Origin: Vicia villosa
Lineage: Eukaryota > Streptophyta > Magnoliopsida > Fabales > Fabaceae
NCBI RefSeq assembly: GCF_029867415.1
Contig: NW_026705148.1
Span: 372,001 to 436,000 of the forward strand
Reading direction: 5' to 3'
DNA: 64,000 bases
Shown: piece after piece, positions 1 through 10,676 of the stretch
How the letters are laid out: each line of letters starts with the position of its first letter
How positions within the stretch are numbered: position 1 is the first letter of the stretch
The notes under the pieces: generated by a model
What the model saw: the letters and a program-made list of their open reading frames with translations, nothing else
Databases searched by the model: none
Told to the model about the DNA's origin: nothing
Translations under genes and position numbers: made by a program

Positions 1-901
1 GAGGACCAAAAAATATGTTCTAGCCTTTTCTCTTCATCAAGTGTATAAGAATATTGAAACTTTGAGCAACTCTTTTTTGCATTCTCACAATAATTTAGAA
101 GATCCACAGCATCACTTCCTTCAACTTTTTTATTGGCTTTCAAAAAAAGATTGCGAATGTCCTTTTCAATAAATGGAAGATATCCATGCTTCACATTTTT
201 CTCTAACTCTAAGATACGCATTATTTGTCTAACAGTAAGCCCACCTTCTTTTAATAAGAAAATACGATCGTAATCATTTTCAGAGATAGTTCGATAAGAA
301 GGTAAAAAACGCACATCTGATTGAGTTAGTAAACCATGATTGTGTTCAACAACAAATGTTGTAACTCGCCACTCACTTGGAAATATATCTTGAGACTTTT
401 GTAGTTTAATTCGTAAATGAGCTTTACATTCACACTTTGCTGATTCTCTTTTTCTCTGTTCTTTTGATGGTTCAATGTTTTTCGAGGAAACTCTATCTTC
501 ACGATGACAAAAAAAATCACGCCGACTAATAATTCCATCCTTTTGTTTTATGAACCGACCTTTTCGAATTGAGAACCCGTGATGATATGCATATCTCTTG
601 TAAAAGGTAAATGCTTCTTCTTCAGTAAGAAATATTTGACCAATAAAAGGAACCATATTTGTCTCATCACAAACTTATCTTCATCAACTTCTTCTAAAAA
701 ATTATTTATAACAATATTCGGACTTGAAAATATAGGATTTTGACTCTCAAAAGTTCCAATTTTTTCAACTTCTAACATGTCTTTCTCCATGATATTATGA
801 TCAAAATGATCAAAACCTATTTCTGAATAACCATTTTCTAAAGAAATATCATCAGTTGGACTCTCATTCAAATTAAAATTTCTTCTATTAACAATATCCA
901 T
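1..901 (-). pseudogene. FAR1-domain (MULE-derived) protein, 5' part, frameshifted and cut by the window edge
   Basis: Minus-strand reading begins at an ATG at 901. About 75-80 codons of acidic, poorly conserved N-terminus are followed by a FAR1-type DNA-binding domain between about 650 and 330. Visible motifs are AFTFYKRYAYHHGFSIRKG, then DFFCHRED, then KCECKA, then VEHNHGL, giving the Cys, Cys-x-Cys and His-x-His zinc ligands typical of FAR1/WRKY-GCM1 domains. The frame carrying the domain is open from 656 to the left edge, so the MULE transposase and SWIM domains expected downstream would lie outside the window. The N-terminal frame and the domain frame differ, so an indel lies near 660-675, unless splicing joins them. 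FAR1/FRS proteins are domesticated or active MULE transposases. The Mutator-type terminus at 1409-1445 suggests that this copy is the transposase of its own element, not a host FRS gene. Confidence 0.75.
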
Positions 902-1015
902 TGTTTTTTATCTACAAATAAAAATAATACTATAAAAATAAATTATAAAATCCTATTGTTAACGTTGAAGAGTAACAAAAAAAAATATAATTCTAAAAAT
1001 AAAATTATATTCTAG

Positions 1016-1394
1016 TCAAAGAAATACATATAGTAAGAAATTATATAATAAAATAAAAATTGAAATATTATATAGTAAGAAATTATATAATAAAATAAAA
1101 ATTGAAATATTATAGATTAAAATCATGTACCTGTAGTTTTGAAATAATACTTCAACAATTAGAAGCAATGCTATGAATAGTAAAATGGCGGAAAGAAAAT
1201 AATACTTCAACCATTAGAAGCAATGCTATGAATAGTAGAATGGCGGAACGAAAACTTGTAGTTGGAGTAGTTTTAACGGAATGAAAAGTGTTATTTATGA
1301 CCTTCTTTTCAAATTGCAACGTTTTAATTTTAATTATCCCTATTAATAATCTATGTTTTTTAAAAAGGAAAATATTAATGGACCTATAAAATAT
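1016..1394. other. AT-rich leader of the FAR1 element with local direct repeats
   Basis: This stretch lies between the FAR1 start codon and the MULE terminus. It contains two tandem copies of an AT-rich unit (ATATAGTAAGAAATTATATA and flanks, near 1027-1110) and two copies of a unit containing AATACTTCAACNATTAGAAG (near 1143-1240). Minus-strand ORFs here are simple-sequence translations and are not genes. Confidence 0.5.
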
Positions 1395-1446
1395 TTAATG
1401 TCCCTTAACCAGTGCCCCGCCCCCGGGGCACTGGATAGCATTGTGT
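1395..1446 (-). mobile_element. MULE terminal inverted repeat with a GC hairpin (right end)
   Basis: In an AT-rich background there is a perfect 10-bp inverted repeat, CCAGTGCCCC (1409-1418) and GGGGCACTGG (1425-1434), with a 6-nt loop. Read on the minus strand from outside to inside it gives TGCTATCCAGTGCCCC, then the loop, then GGGGCACTGGTTAA, then AAATATTTTATAG further in. The same order of motifs occurs at both ends of the 174-bp element at 31248-31421. I take it as the outer end of the element carrying the FAR1 gene at 1-901. The other end and its target duplication are outside the window. Confidence 0.6.
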
Positions 1447-1689
1447 TACATATAATTTTATTTAATGTTTTGCAATGTAATATTGTAATTATTTATTTAA
1501 TAGATTAATAAATAATAAAAAAATATTTGTATTTACAACACTCACTTATCAATGACACACACTTATCAATGAGAATTAATTATTAATTTCAATTAATGAT
1601 TTGATTTTAAGTTTCATTTTCAACCTTTTCAAATATTTTCAATAAGTTACTTGTTAAATTGAAATAATTTAATTTATTGTTTTTTAATG

Positions 1690-2040
1690 GGGTTAATACT
1701 ACTTTATCCCATTAAAAATAATTAAATATTAATTTTTAAAAAAATAAAAAATAAAAAAAATAATTTAAAAAAATCAACAAAAAAAATAAAAAAAAAATCA
1801 ATAAATTTTTTTTAAAAAAACAAAATTAAATTCCACGTGGCAGTGCTGACTGTGCCACATTGCTTATTTGTTGTACAGTCAGCACTCCCAAAAATGCCAT
1901 GTAGGCAAGATTCTAAGAATCTTGGCCAAAAAAATTGATATGGAATCTTTATTTTGCAAGGTTTGTCCAATAGGTTTTTTTTTTAGAGGGGGTAAACCGA
2001 ATCTCGCCTATATGGCAGGGAGATAAAGTAGTATTAACCC
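1690..2040. mobile_element. 351-bp MITE with 9-bp TSD (Mutator-type)
   Basis: The left end reads gggttaatactactttat(ccc) and the right end, reverse complemented, gggttaatactactttat(ctccc), so the TIRs are at least 20 bp. The element is flanked by a perfect 9-bp direct repeat, TTTTTAATG, at 1681-1689 and 2041-2049. A 9-bp target duplication is the Mutator signature. There is no ORF. Internally there is an inverted pair around the words CAGTGCTGACTG and CAGTCAGCACTC (about 1842-1890). Confidence 0.8.
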
Positions 2041-2049
2041 TTTTTAATG

Positions 2050-3047
2050 TGATTTTGTTACCGTTTTAATTAGAAGATTTTTGCACCAAACACAAGACTT
2101 ATTCACACAATTATTCAAACTCTTTTTGTTTTTCTTTTTCAAAAATTTTTCATTTTTTTTTCTTTTTCTTTTCTTTTCCTTTTCTCATTTTTTTCTTTTC
2201 TTTCTACACCTCATAAACCAACCAAATAAGTGCACGATGAATCTCTCCCCAACTTGAATTCAACCAACATTAATGTGTGAATACTCCACACTTTCTAAGA
2301 AAAGGTAAAAATTCATACAACAACACAAAATTGAAGGTTCAAGAAAAAAACAACAATCAAAATACATACAAAAAGTGAAATCAATACTCATGGACAAGCA
2401 TCAAGTTCCAGCAATATGGATTATGACAAAAGGCTCAAAGGGGTTACAAAAGATCACACACTCACAAAGTGAAATGACTATTTGGCTAGGTAGTTGTGCT
2501 CAAAATGAAACAAAAATGTCTTGATCCTTTTTATGCAATCATATAGTCAACATAAACAAAAGATTAAGCATAATAAAATCCAATTAAAACAATAATTGTG
2601 GTCTCCAGCATATGTAAATAATGGAAAGTTACCTCACAAGAAAGGTGGAAACTAAAGTGATTCACAAATGAACAAGTATACAAAAGAATAAATGACATAA
2701 AATTTGTAAAAAGACTAAGTATCATGAATATGCTAAAGTCTAGAAAGAGATAAACGCATACCTTGCACGTATACAAAACTTTAACACTATCATTACCATA
2801 CACCCGCAAATTGAAACGATCAAACTTGGAAAATTACCTCCAATTCTATAAGCTACTCAAAACGAGCTCAAAGACAAACACACAAAAACAACTAATATAA
2901 ACATACTAAAAGACCGGGTGGAACTATCTAAACCAATTTAAAAGTGAAGATTTGAAATTTAAGAACTGGTCCAATCTAAATTTGTTTAAACAATAGCACC
3001 ACACTACCCAAACTAACCAAAAACTAAAAAGAATGAACATGTTTGGT
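2050..3047. other. AT-rich non-coding DNA, possibly decayed retroelement UTR
   Basis: No coding feature is supported. A pyrimidine-rich run lies at about 2110-2210. On the minus strand the stretch 2380-2560 resembles LTR-retrotransposon 3'-untranslated sequence in style, but no LTR, PPT or PBS can be demonstrated. Confidence 0.3.
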
Positions 3048-3130
3048 TTACGTCGTTCAGTGGTTAAGTTTTGAGCTGGTAACTACAAGGGCGTGTGTTC
3101 AACACCCACTTATTTCTTTACCTTTTTTAT
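3048..3130 (+). repeat. tRNA-derived SINE-like unit
   Basis: A pol III box A-like sequence, TCGTTCAGTGG (3053-3063), is followed 32 bp later by a box B-like sequence, TGTTCAACACC (3096-3106). Each matches about 9 of 11 consensus positions. Downstream is a T-rich tail (TTATTTCTTTACC, then T6). It cannot fold as a proper cloverleaf with an acceptor stem, so it is more likely the head of a SINE than a tRNA gene. No target duplication was identified. Confidence 0.4.
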
Positions 3131-4175
3131 ATAACTTTAATATTTATTTTAAAATAGAAAATTTAATAATTTTAACTTGAAATTTTATATACTCTATATT
3201 TATCTTATCTATTTTGATAATATAATTTTAAAATTCAAAAATATTGATTATTTAATCATTTTAAATTAAATCAAAAAACAAGTATTTTATTTCTTTTTAA
3301 AGGCTTTTAAATTTACTTCTTTTAATATTTTCACTAAGTAAATCTTGTGTATACTTTTGTGTGAATCAATTAAAATTATGGTAAGCTTCCCTTAAGATAT
3401 TAACCTGTTCCCTTGGCTAAATCACCTAGGGTTTTTATTAAATCAACTTTAAAAATGATTAGGTTTAGGTGTACATAACTAAAATCCTAAATTTTAATCC
3501 ATGATCCCTTGATCTTTTCTTCCCAAAGCAATGTCATGTTGATATAACTTGTTGCTATGATCACTCCTTGTTTATACCATTGTACATATGCTTGTTGATT
3601 TACATCCTTGAACATTTATACTTTGGTTATGTTAATATCTTTGTATATATATTGTTGAACTAACCCCACGTGCATGAGATATTTATCCATCATCATATTC
3701 ATTCATACATGAAATGATATTGAGGTATGTCATCCTTTTATTCATCAAACTTTTATCTTTGAGTTTACACATTGATATTGTTGAACTCACCATTGATTGT
3801 ATCCATGATACACATGTTATTACACACACATCACTTGAGATATTCACCATGATTAATTGCTTAAAATGTTGCCTAAAATTCCAAAAGAATGAGAATGGTA
3901 TTGACTAAAATTGTTTCTTTTAGATAATTGATTTGTTCCATATTTAATTTTGTTGTATTGTGGGTTCAATTTTGTTGTTAAAAAAAATGAAGAAGAAAAT
4001 GGTGGAATTGTTGTTGTTGTTGTTGGCTACAGTACAAGAGAGAAGAAGGGAAATAAAACCTGAGAATTTGATTCTCTCCTCATTTACCTTGCTAATATTA
4101 TTTATTTTTTAATTAAAAAAGTGGCTGCCACATGTCAACACATTAGTGGTCTTGCCTTTTCTTTGAATAAATCAA
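3131..4175. other. AT-rich spacer without recognisable genes
   Basis: No ORF of more than 65 codons, RNA gene or TE terminus is recognised. It contains a GTT microsatellite-like run near 4007-4024. Confidence 0.4.
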
Positions 4176-4210
4176 CTAGTACTTCTACCCGTGCGATGCA
4201 CGGGACAAAA
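4176..4210 (-). mobile_element. Helitron 3' terminus (hairpin plus CTAG)
   Basis: Read on the minus strand, the sequence has a perfect 7-bp-stem hairpin CCCGTGC-atc-GCACGGG (4188-4204), then eleven or twelve bases ending in CTAG, then T. This is the canonical plant Helitron 3' end: hairpin, CTRR, insertion before T. The element would extend to the right. Its 5' TC end could not be placed, and no RepHel helicase is present, so it is a non-autonomous or broken copy. Confidence 0.65.
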
Positions 4211-5910
4211 TGTGAATATATATTATATTTATATGTAAAAATATAAATGTATGAAAATAACAAAAATATATATTTTTTCATATTATATAACAAAAAAGTA
4301 TATTTCACTGATACAATAAGAACATGAAACATAAATTATCCTTCTCAAAAGAGACAATTATCGTACATTTTCCTCCATTACCGTACTTTAAAATTGCAAC
4401 TTATGTTCTGCATTAAGCAATAGGATAGATATTGGAAGTAGTATATCTAATAATAGGTATAACATGATGGAATTAGAACCTAAACCAATGGATTTCAATT
4501 TACTTGTCTTCAATAGTAACACAACAAATAATATGTAGATTTCAATAATAATATTCAGTTATTTCAAAATGTAAAATAGATTTCATAAAGCTGCAAATAG
4601 AATAAACTATGTTGATTACAATTTAGCAGTTTGCAAAAGTAACCCATCTTATTATCTTATTATATTTTTATTTACTCTAAATAAAGAATAAACGAACATA
4701 TTTTACATAAAAAAATAACACCACAAACACAAAATAAAATAAAAACATAAAAAAAAACTTACATGTGAGTGATAGAATAAACTTGATTAAGAAAGTGTCT
4801 GTCTAGTAGAATTCTTTGTCCTGCTCAATTTTAACAATTGTGCAAATTGCAAAATTAGAGAAGCGAACACACTTTTAAAAATAATTTAAAATTATTGATA
4901 ACTACGAATAAATGTCAAGATATAAATACAACTTAAATTTATCATTTATAAAGAAATATTTTAAAATATATTGAATATCTAGTTAAGTTAAAAATATCAA
5001 AATTTTAAATTGTTACTTACATTAAATATATAAAAAAAATTTAAATCAAAGTTTTTTTAAAATATGTTGTTAAAAATAATTAAGTGATTTTAAATATTCA
5101 GCTATTTATAAAATATAATTTAAGAGAAAGAATATAGAATATAAATTAAATCGTAATTTTAAATATTGAGCTATTTATAAAATATAAATGGAATATAAAT
5201 GGTTGAGATAAAAAAGAGAAAGAATATAAATAATTGATATAAAAAATGGAATAATAAAAAATAATAATATAATAAACAAATTAAATTGATGAAATAGATT
5301 TTTAATTATTATAATTTAATGGGATGAAAAATTTATTTACTAATCAATTAATCAATTTAATAATAATGAATTGATATGTCAATTTTTTTAAGAGGTGAAC
5401 GTGGGTTAAAGAAAATGAGTATAACTGATTGAGATAAAAAAGGAATATAGAACGAGAGTGTAAGTAGTTGAGATAAAAAAGGAATATAGAATGGCTCCTT
5501 GGCAATGGTTCACAATTTTTTATAATTTATAATTGTAATTAATAATTAAATCACATTTATTGAAAAGAGAATAAATGGATAACAGCAAACGTGTTCTTGT
5601 TTTTTCCAATAAATGTGGTTGAGATAAAAAAAATTGCAAATATTAAGTAAATAAGTTTAGGCGAGAATTGATTGCATTTAGGCGCTTAAAATGGTACATA
5701 GTATTGTGTTTTAATATATTAAGGATATCCTTTTCTTTCTCTTCTTTTTTAAAAAAAAAATCTTTCTTACATAAAATAAGTTATATGATAAATAAGGGGC
5801 GCGGCCCCATATGAAATTTTTTTAATTTTCTAAATATAACTTTTTTTTATCATTTATTTATTTTTTGTTAGTTTATTTTCTTATTTTTTTTATTGTGTTA
5901 TTGTTAGAAA
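4211..5910. other. AT-rich, probable interior of a non-autonomous Helitron
   Basis: Very AT-rich, gene-free DNA lying inside the Helitron end at 4176. It contains several near-repeats of GGTTGAGATAAAAAAG-type sequence (near 5200, 5430, 5468 and 5620). No protein-coding signal is supported. Confidence 0.35.
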
Positions 5911-5940
5911 CTAGTAGAAGACCTGTGCGTCCGCACGCAA
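5911..5940 (-). mobile_element. Second Helitron 3' terminus
   Basis: The minus strand reads a GC hairpin (GTGCG-ga-CGCAC, 5925-5936 on the plus strand), then about fourteen bases ending CTAG, then T at the flank. It has the same architecture as the end at 4176. The body lies to the right and includes the GTGATAGTGACCCGTGA repeats described next. Confidence 0.55.
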
Positions 5941-6084
5941 AAAAAAAGTATAAAAAATCGAATGAGAAATGTTAATTTAAGATTCACAAAGCATAGTATA
6001 GATGTAATAAAACTATATGTAGTAGCTATTTTAAAATTAAAAAAAAAAAAAGAAGAAGTTGGAAATGCAATAGAAAAAAGGTAT

Positions 6085-6470
6085 TAAGGTGATAGCGACC
6101 CATGAAAGTAGTGAATTTTAGTGATAAAATTTACATAAGAAAGGTATTATGGTGATAGTGATCCGTAAAAATAGTGAGTTTCAATGATAAAATTTAAATA
6201 AGAAAAATATTATAGTAATAGTGACCCGTGAGTTTCAGTAATAAAATTCAGTATCTTAGATCGGCTTGGTTGTTACTGATATATAATTGTTATTATAAAA
6301 TCACTAATAACTGCAAATATTTAAAAATAAATATGTAGAATATCGCCAATATGATAAATCCAACATATCTTATAACTATAAATATTTATAAATATTACTA
6401 ATAACTATAAATATTTACAAATATTTTGTTAATTAAAAAGGTACTGTTGTGATAGTGACCCGTGAAAAAT
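6085..6470 (-). repeat. Helitron-internal repeats (GTGATAGTGACCCGTGA motif)
   Basis: Four diverged copies of GGTATTATGGTGATAGTGACC and flanks occur at about 6080-6106, 6142-6170, 6205-6232 and 6440-6466. The reverse complement of the same motif (CACGGGTCACTATCAACA) recurs four times inside the plus-strand Helitron at 10677-12298. The two elements therefore belong to one family in opposite orientation. Confidence 0.6.
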
Positions 6471-7560
6471 ATTCTTTGTCAAGCTTTACAACAACAATAT
6501 TATATAGTTAATGTTGACAATTTAATAACAAAATCTGCTAATCCTTAAAGTCAAAATCCACTGAAAAATCCGAAAGAAAATGGCAAGTTTGAAAAATTAA
6601 TAGTTTGAAAAATTAAATCAACTCATTATTTCTTACTAAATTTATTATTGGACCTTTAAAAATAAAACAGTTAGAAGAGCTTATAATTATTGGCCCCCGC
6701 CTTAAATGCAGTATTAGTTATACATCCAAAACCTATAAGCATGGACTTTAGGACAATGGTGTCAATAAAAAATCCAATTAATAATATGAAGATGAAGCAG
6801 TTATTTTTTCGTATTTTCTTGTAGTTATTTTTTATTATGTAATGTTAATAACATTTAGCATGTATGTCCAATAAAATATTATAAAGAAATTAAATACATA
6901 ATGGATATCAATAACTGAATCAAGTGGACTACCATTGAAATGAAAGTATGTCATTTATTTCTTAAAGTGTTGACATGAAAATATAAAATAGCATAACATC
7001 TTTTAGGAAGATACACAACTCCTAATGCTTTTGTCTGTTTGGTTGTACGATATTCAAGGCAATAATGAAAAATGATGTTGTATGAACTGGCGTATAACAA
7101 TAGAAAGCAAGTAATACGGGTATCAATACAAAATGTAGGTTATGATTTTGACTTGCATAGGAGCTGTGCACACGGTGCACAAGTTTTGATACAGTACCAA
7201 AAGAACATTTTTCTGCTTCATGTAGTACAAAAAGGTAAGAAAAGATAAGAATAGAACTTTGATAATTTCAAGTACAAGAATTAATGAATGACATTTACAT
7301 TGATTGTGTTGTGCACTAGGGTAAATACCTAAGTAGTAACTATTTTTGTTGAAAAGTAAAAAGCGTTGTATTGGAAATCAAAAACTTATTTTATTATTCA
7401 GCATTTAAGCAATTTACGACGAATCAAATGTTCAAGATACATTAACATTAGATTGTGATTTCAATTGGATATGTATGATTATGGGTGTTGTGCTTGCATA
7501 AGAATTACTCTTTTTTCATGTTCGCTGATATAAACATGAAATGGCGAGGAGAAATCTTGT
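6471..7560. other. AT-rich spacer or TE interior
   Basis: Nothing coding is recognised. It may be the rest of the Helitron whose 3' end is at 5911. Confidence 0.3.
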
Positions 7561-8300
7561 GATCAAGTTTTTTTTTGAAACTGTCAAAATATATATAAAC
7601 CAGCAGCACAAGTGCAAAGAAGTCTGATACAAACATATTGAAACAAATGCAGGAAAACTAAAAATTACACAGGTAGCCAATTTATGCAAGATAACACTCC
7701 AAAACCAACACCAAGACTAAAACTAAAAGGAACCAGCCAGAAGATAACAACTAAACCAAACAAATGCGTAGCCACATTTGCAATCCTAACATATCCAACT
7801 CTCCGTACTGATATGACAACAACACCGACTTATAACCAGACTTGCTACAATCCACTCGACGGTGGACAAAAAAACTCCGATCAACAAATTTGAAATTAAA
7901 ATCAACCGGCAGCCCCCAAACCCCGCCTTGGACTAACTCCACAAGTAGTAATTCCGCGGATGTGATTTGAAGTCCACCAATGGTGGATACGACTGACCAA
8001 CTTCCACCAGAAAACACTGGGCCTACCAATCTACATGAAAAACTCCAAACAGATTCCAAAACCACCGCAAACATAGACACCGGCAAAAAATCGCGCCATA
8101 CATGATTCTCCAATGTAACCATAAACTGCTGCAGCTCAGCCAGGATGAAATGCTCATTACTTCTATGGACAAGTTATATTTGGTATCATTGGTGATAATA
8201 TAATACAAAGATCTTAATTATTTGTTGCAACCTAGGTGGGTTCAAGGTGATTGCTCTTGACTTTCCATTTGATTTTTTGAAACAGTAAAAGTTTATTACC
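7561..8300 (-). repeat. Possible LINE 3' fragments, minus strand
   Basis: On the minus strand two short tails with related ends are seen. One ends TTTTGACAGTTTC followed by nine A (7568-7590). The other ends CTTTTACTGTTTC followed by six A (8273-8290). Paired, related 3' tails followed by short poly(A) suggest 5'-truncated LINE insertions. No reverse transcriptase remains. The open minus-strand frame at 7751-8122 has no recognisable domain. Confidence 0.25.
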
Positions 8301-10310
8301 AAAATCTGAGGGCATGAGGCATGCCATAATTCCAAAGTAAAACATAATAGATATTGATGGTTACAAGCAAATATCAGTGCCACCACATACCAGAAGACCA
8401 AGGCAAATATTCAGTAAAATGAAGCATCCATATTTTAAGAATACTACATTTCTACACCATATAAAGTAGTAATAGTCTAATTAGTAACATACCGTGTACG
8501 AAGAATTAGTTTTTTTGAACTCAGTTAAGAATATGAACCTACTGATACATGGTTATACCAGAAAATAGAAGTTGTTGATTTTTCAAAACATATCATAAAG
8601 CAAGTCCTGAAAAACTGGTTTGTTTGAAACTCTGGTTACATAGGCTAAGTAACACTGGAGAGATTACACGATTCATGACATAATCTACAATTTCATAAAA
8701 AGTTACAAAAAATGTTCAGTTCATGAGTGATGAGTTAAGTAACACAAAAATTGAAGTGAGTGAAATGTATGTATGCTTACAATCTGCATTTGTTTTGATC
8801 CATTGCTCCTTATTCTCATATTCTGCCCAACTTTTCTCATTCATTCACTTATCAAGTGAACTAATTCAATAAATACCATAACTTATCAATTGAAAACAAT
8901 AAAGCGTGTGGCACCTTATTATACAATTTTCTGTCTGCTGAAGCCGAATCAATAGAGAAATGGGATGAAGCATGAACCATCCTTTTTTTCTTGACTTTTT
9001 TCACCGCCTACTTGTTGTCATTGTCAGTATCATCCTTTACTCCACCAATATTGTTCTAATCTTCTAGTTTGCTTCTCTAAAACAACTTTTCGAGTGATGT
9101 TCTCTCACTGCACTCTTCTTTGCCATCTAAAAACTCGTACTAATGCCTAATAGTGTGTTGAAAATGACACTGAAATCAAGTTAACATTAGTGACTTTTAA
9201 CACAATCATATGCTACCATAAATTTTAGCATTAATTTACAACAAGGCTCTCAAAAGTACTGCAAACCAAACCTGATAAAAAGATTATATAGAGTAAAACG
9301 CTTATAAAATCACAAGAAAGCACAACACAAAACGTGTAGGAAAGCACAAGCTTTTCAAAGAAAATAAACAATCCAAAATTTATGACTAATGATGTATACC
9401 TTAACAACTATACAGTGTACATATAATATACACACTTTCATAACAAATATTAATCTTCTGAACCAATTTTTTTTAGTATTTATAGAGTTGGTTTTTATAC
9501 CAATGGGATTGAATCAATAGCACCAATGAAAGCTGAAGTTAGCCACAGGGTGAATCAATAGCACCAATGACAGTTGAGACAATTATTTGTTAGATAACTA
9601 AGAGCCTACGTTACCTTCCTCAATCTCAGGCAGTGAAATGAACTCACCATAATTATCATATCCAACTCACTGGAAGTGTGTTTGGAATTAGGTTATAACG
9701 ACAGCTTTACTCGCATTCAGGCCGCAGAGCCTCACTATTTCAAACACAACCATTTAAAAGCCTAAATCTCAAATACCAATTGAAATGAAAACATCAGAGA
9801 AACCATAAGAAATAACAAAAACAACAACCAATTATGTTTCTTTCCAAACTTACCCCTTTTTTATACCGTTGGCTCTTCCCATTTATGTTTACTCCTACAA
9901 GATTTTAAAAAATAAACAAAATCAGAAAACTGACAACCATTGGTTGATGTTAAAACAAACAAATTAAGGGAAATTTTTTACCTGTCAGGTTTATTCCATT
10001 CAGCAGTTTATTCAACAACATCATAATTTGAAAAATAGATCAAATCAAAAAGAGATTTGAGGTTTACGCAAGATAGCTCAAAACCTTTTTATTCGTAAAC
10101 AAACACCACATCACTTGAATCTTCACTACGATCCACTATAAAAATCAGATCTTTAACTTTATTCATCAAAATCCTTAGAAAGATAACTATAAAAATCTGA
10201 ACTTTATGTGTTTTGAAAAATGAGTACACCATATTTGGGATAATCAACTCACAATATCAAAATCGAAACACAAAAGTCATGAAGAACCGAAACACGAATG
10301 TGACGAAAAC
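8301..10310. other. AT-rich spacer with a few exon-like remnants on the minus strand
   Basis: No gene can be supported. Short higher-GC patches near 8900-9130 (minus strand encoding KKVKKKRMVHASSHFSID, with stops around it) and near 10350-10480 could be captured or degraded gene fragments, but I do not recognise them. A CACCAATGA-containing word is duplicated at about 9520-9570. Confidence 0.25.
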
Positions 10311-10311
10311 A

Positions 10312-10347
10312 TGAAGAAGAAGAAGAAGAAGAAGAAGAAGAAGAAGG
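10312..10347 (+). repeat. (GAA)n microsatellite
   Basis: About 12 uninterrupted GAA units. The poly-lysine ORF over it is an artefact of the repeat. Confidence 0.95.
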
Positions 10348-10676
10348 GAGAAGGGAGAAACAGGCTTGTATTACCCAGGGAATGCGCAGGAGCTCTGATG
10401 AAGAAATGGCGGAATAGAAAGGAGAGAGAAGGATCGATGCAAAATGAATGTAAAAGAGAGAAAGAGAGGGAAATATTGAAATTTTGTGAACCTTTTGTTT
10501 ACCGTGTAAAAGCCTCCATCAAAAATTTCAGTATTACACAATGGTTAAGTTGTTGTTAGGAAATAAGGAAAAGAAAAATTGAGAATGGGGTGCCACTTGG
10601 AGTAATGGTTATATATGATTGGTCCAATTGAAGTTTGATTTAGCAAATTGCCAAAATGGACATATTTTAGTGCAAA

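Noticed and set aside
3048..3112. A functional tRNA gene
   Set aside because: Box A and B are present but no acceptor stem or anticodon arm pairs properly. SINE-like is more likely.
4176..5940. One complete Helitron from 4176 to about 5910
   Set aside because: Two 3' ends are visible but no credible 5' TC terminus in between. The boundary cannot be supported.
7751..8122. 123-codon minus-strand ORF as a gene
   Set aside because: No recognisable domain, surrounded by LINE-like tails, and an overlapping plus-strand frame exists. Kept only as a possible repeat.
10311..10559. ORF starting with poly-lysine
   Set aside because: Generated by the (GAA)n repeat, with no domain after it.
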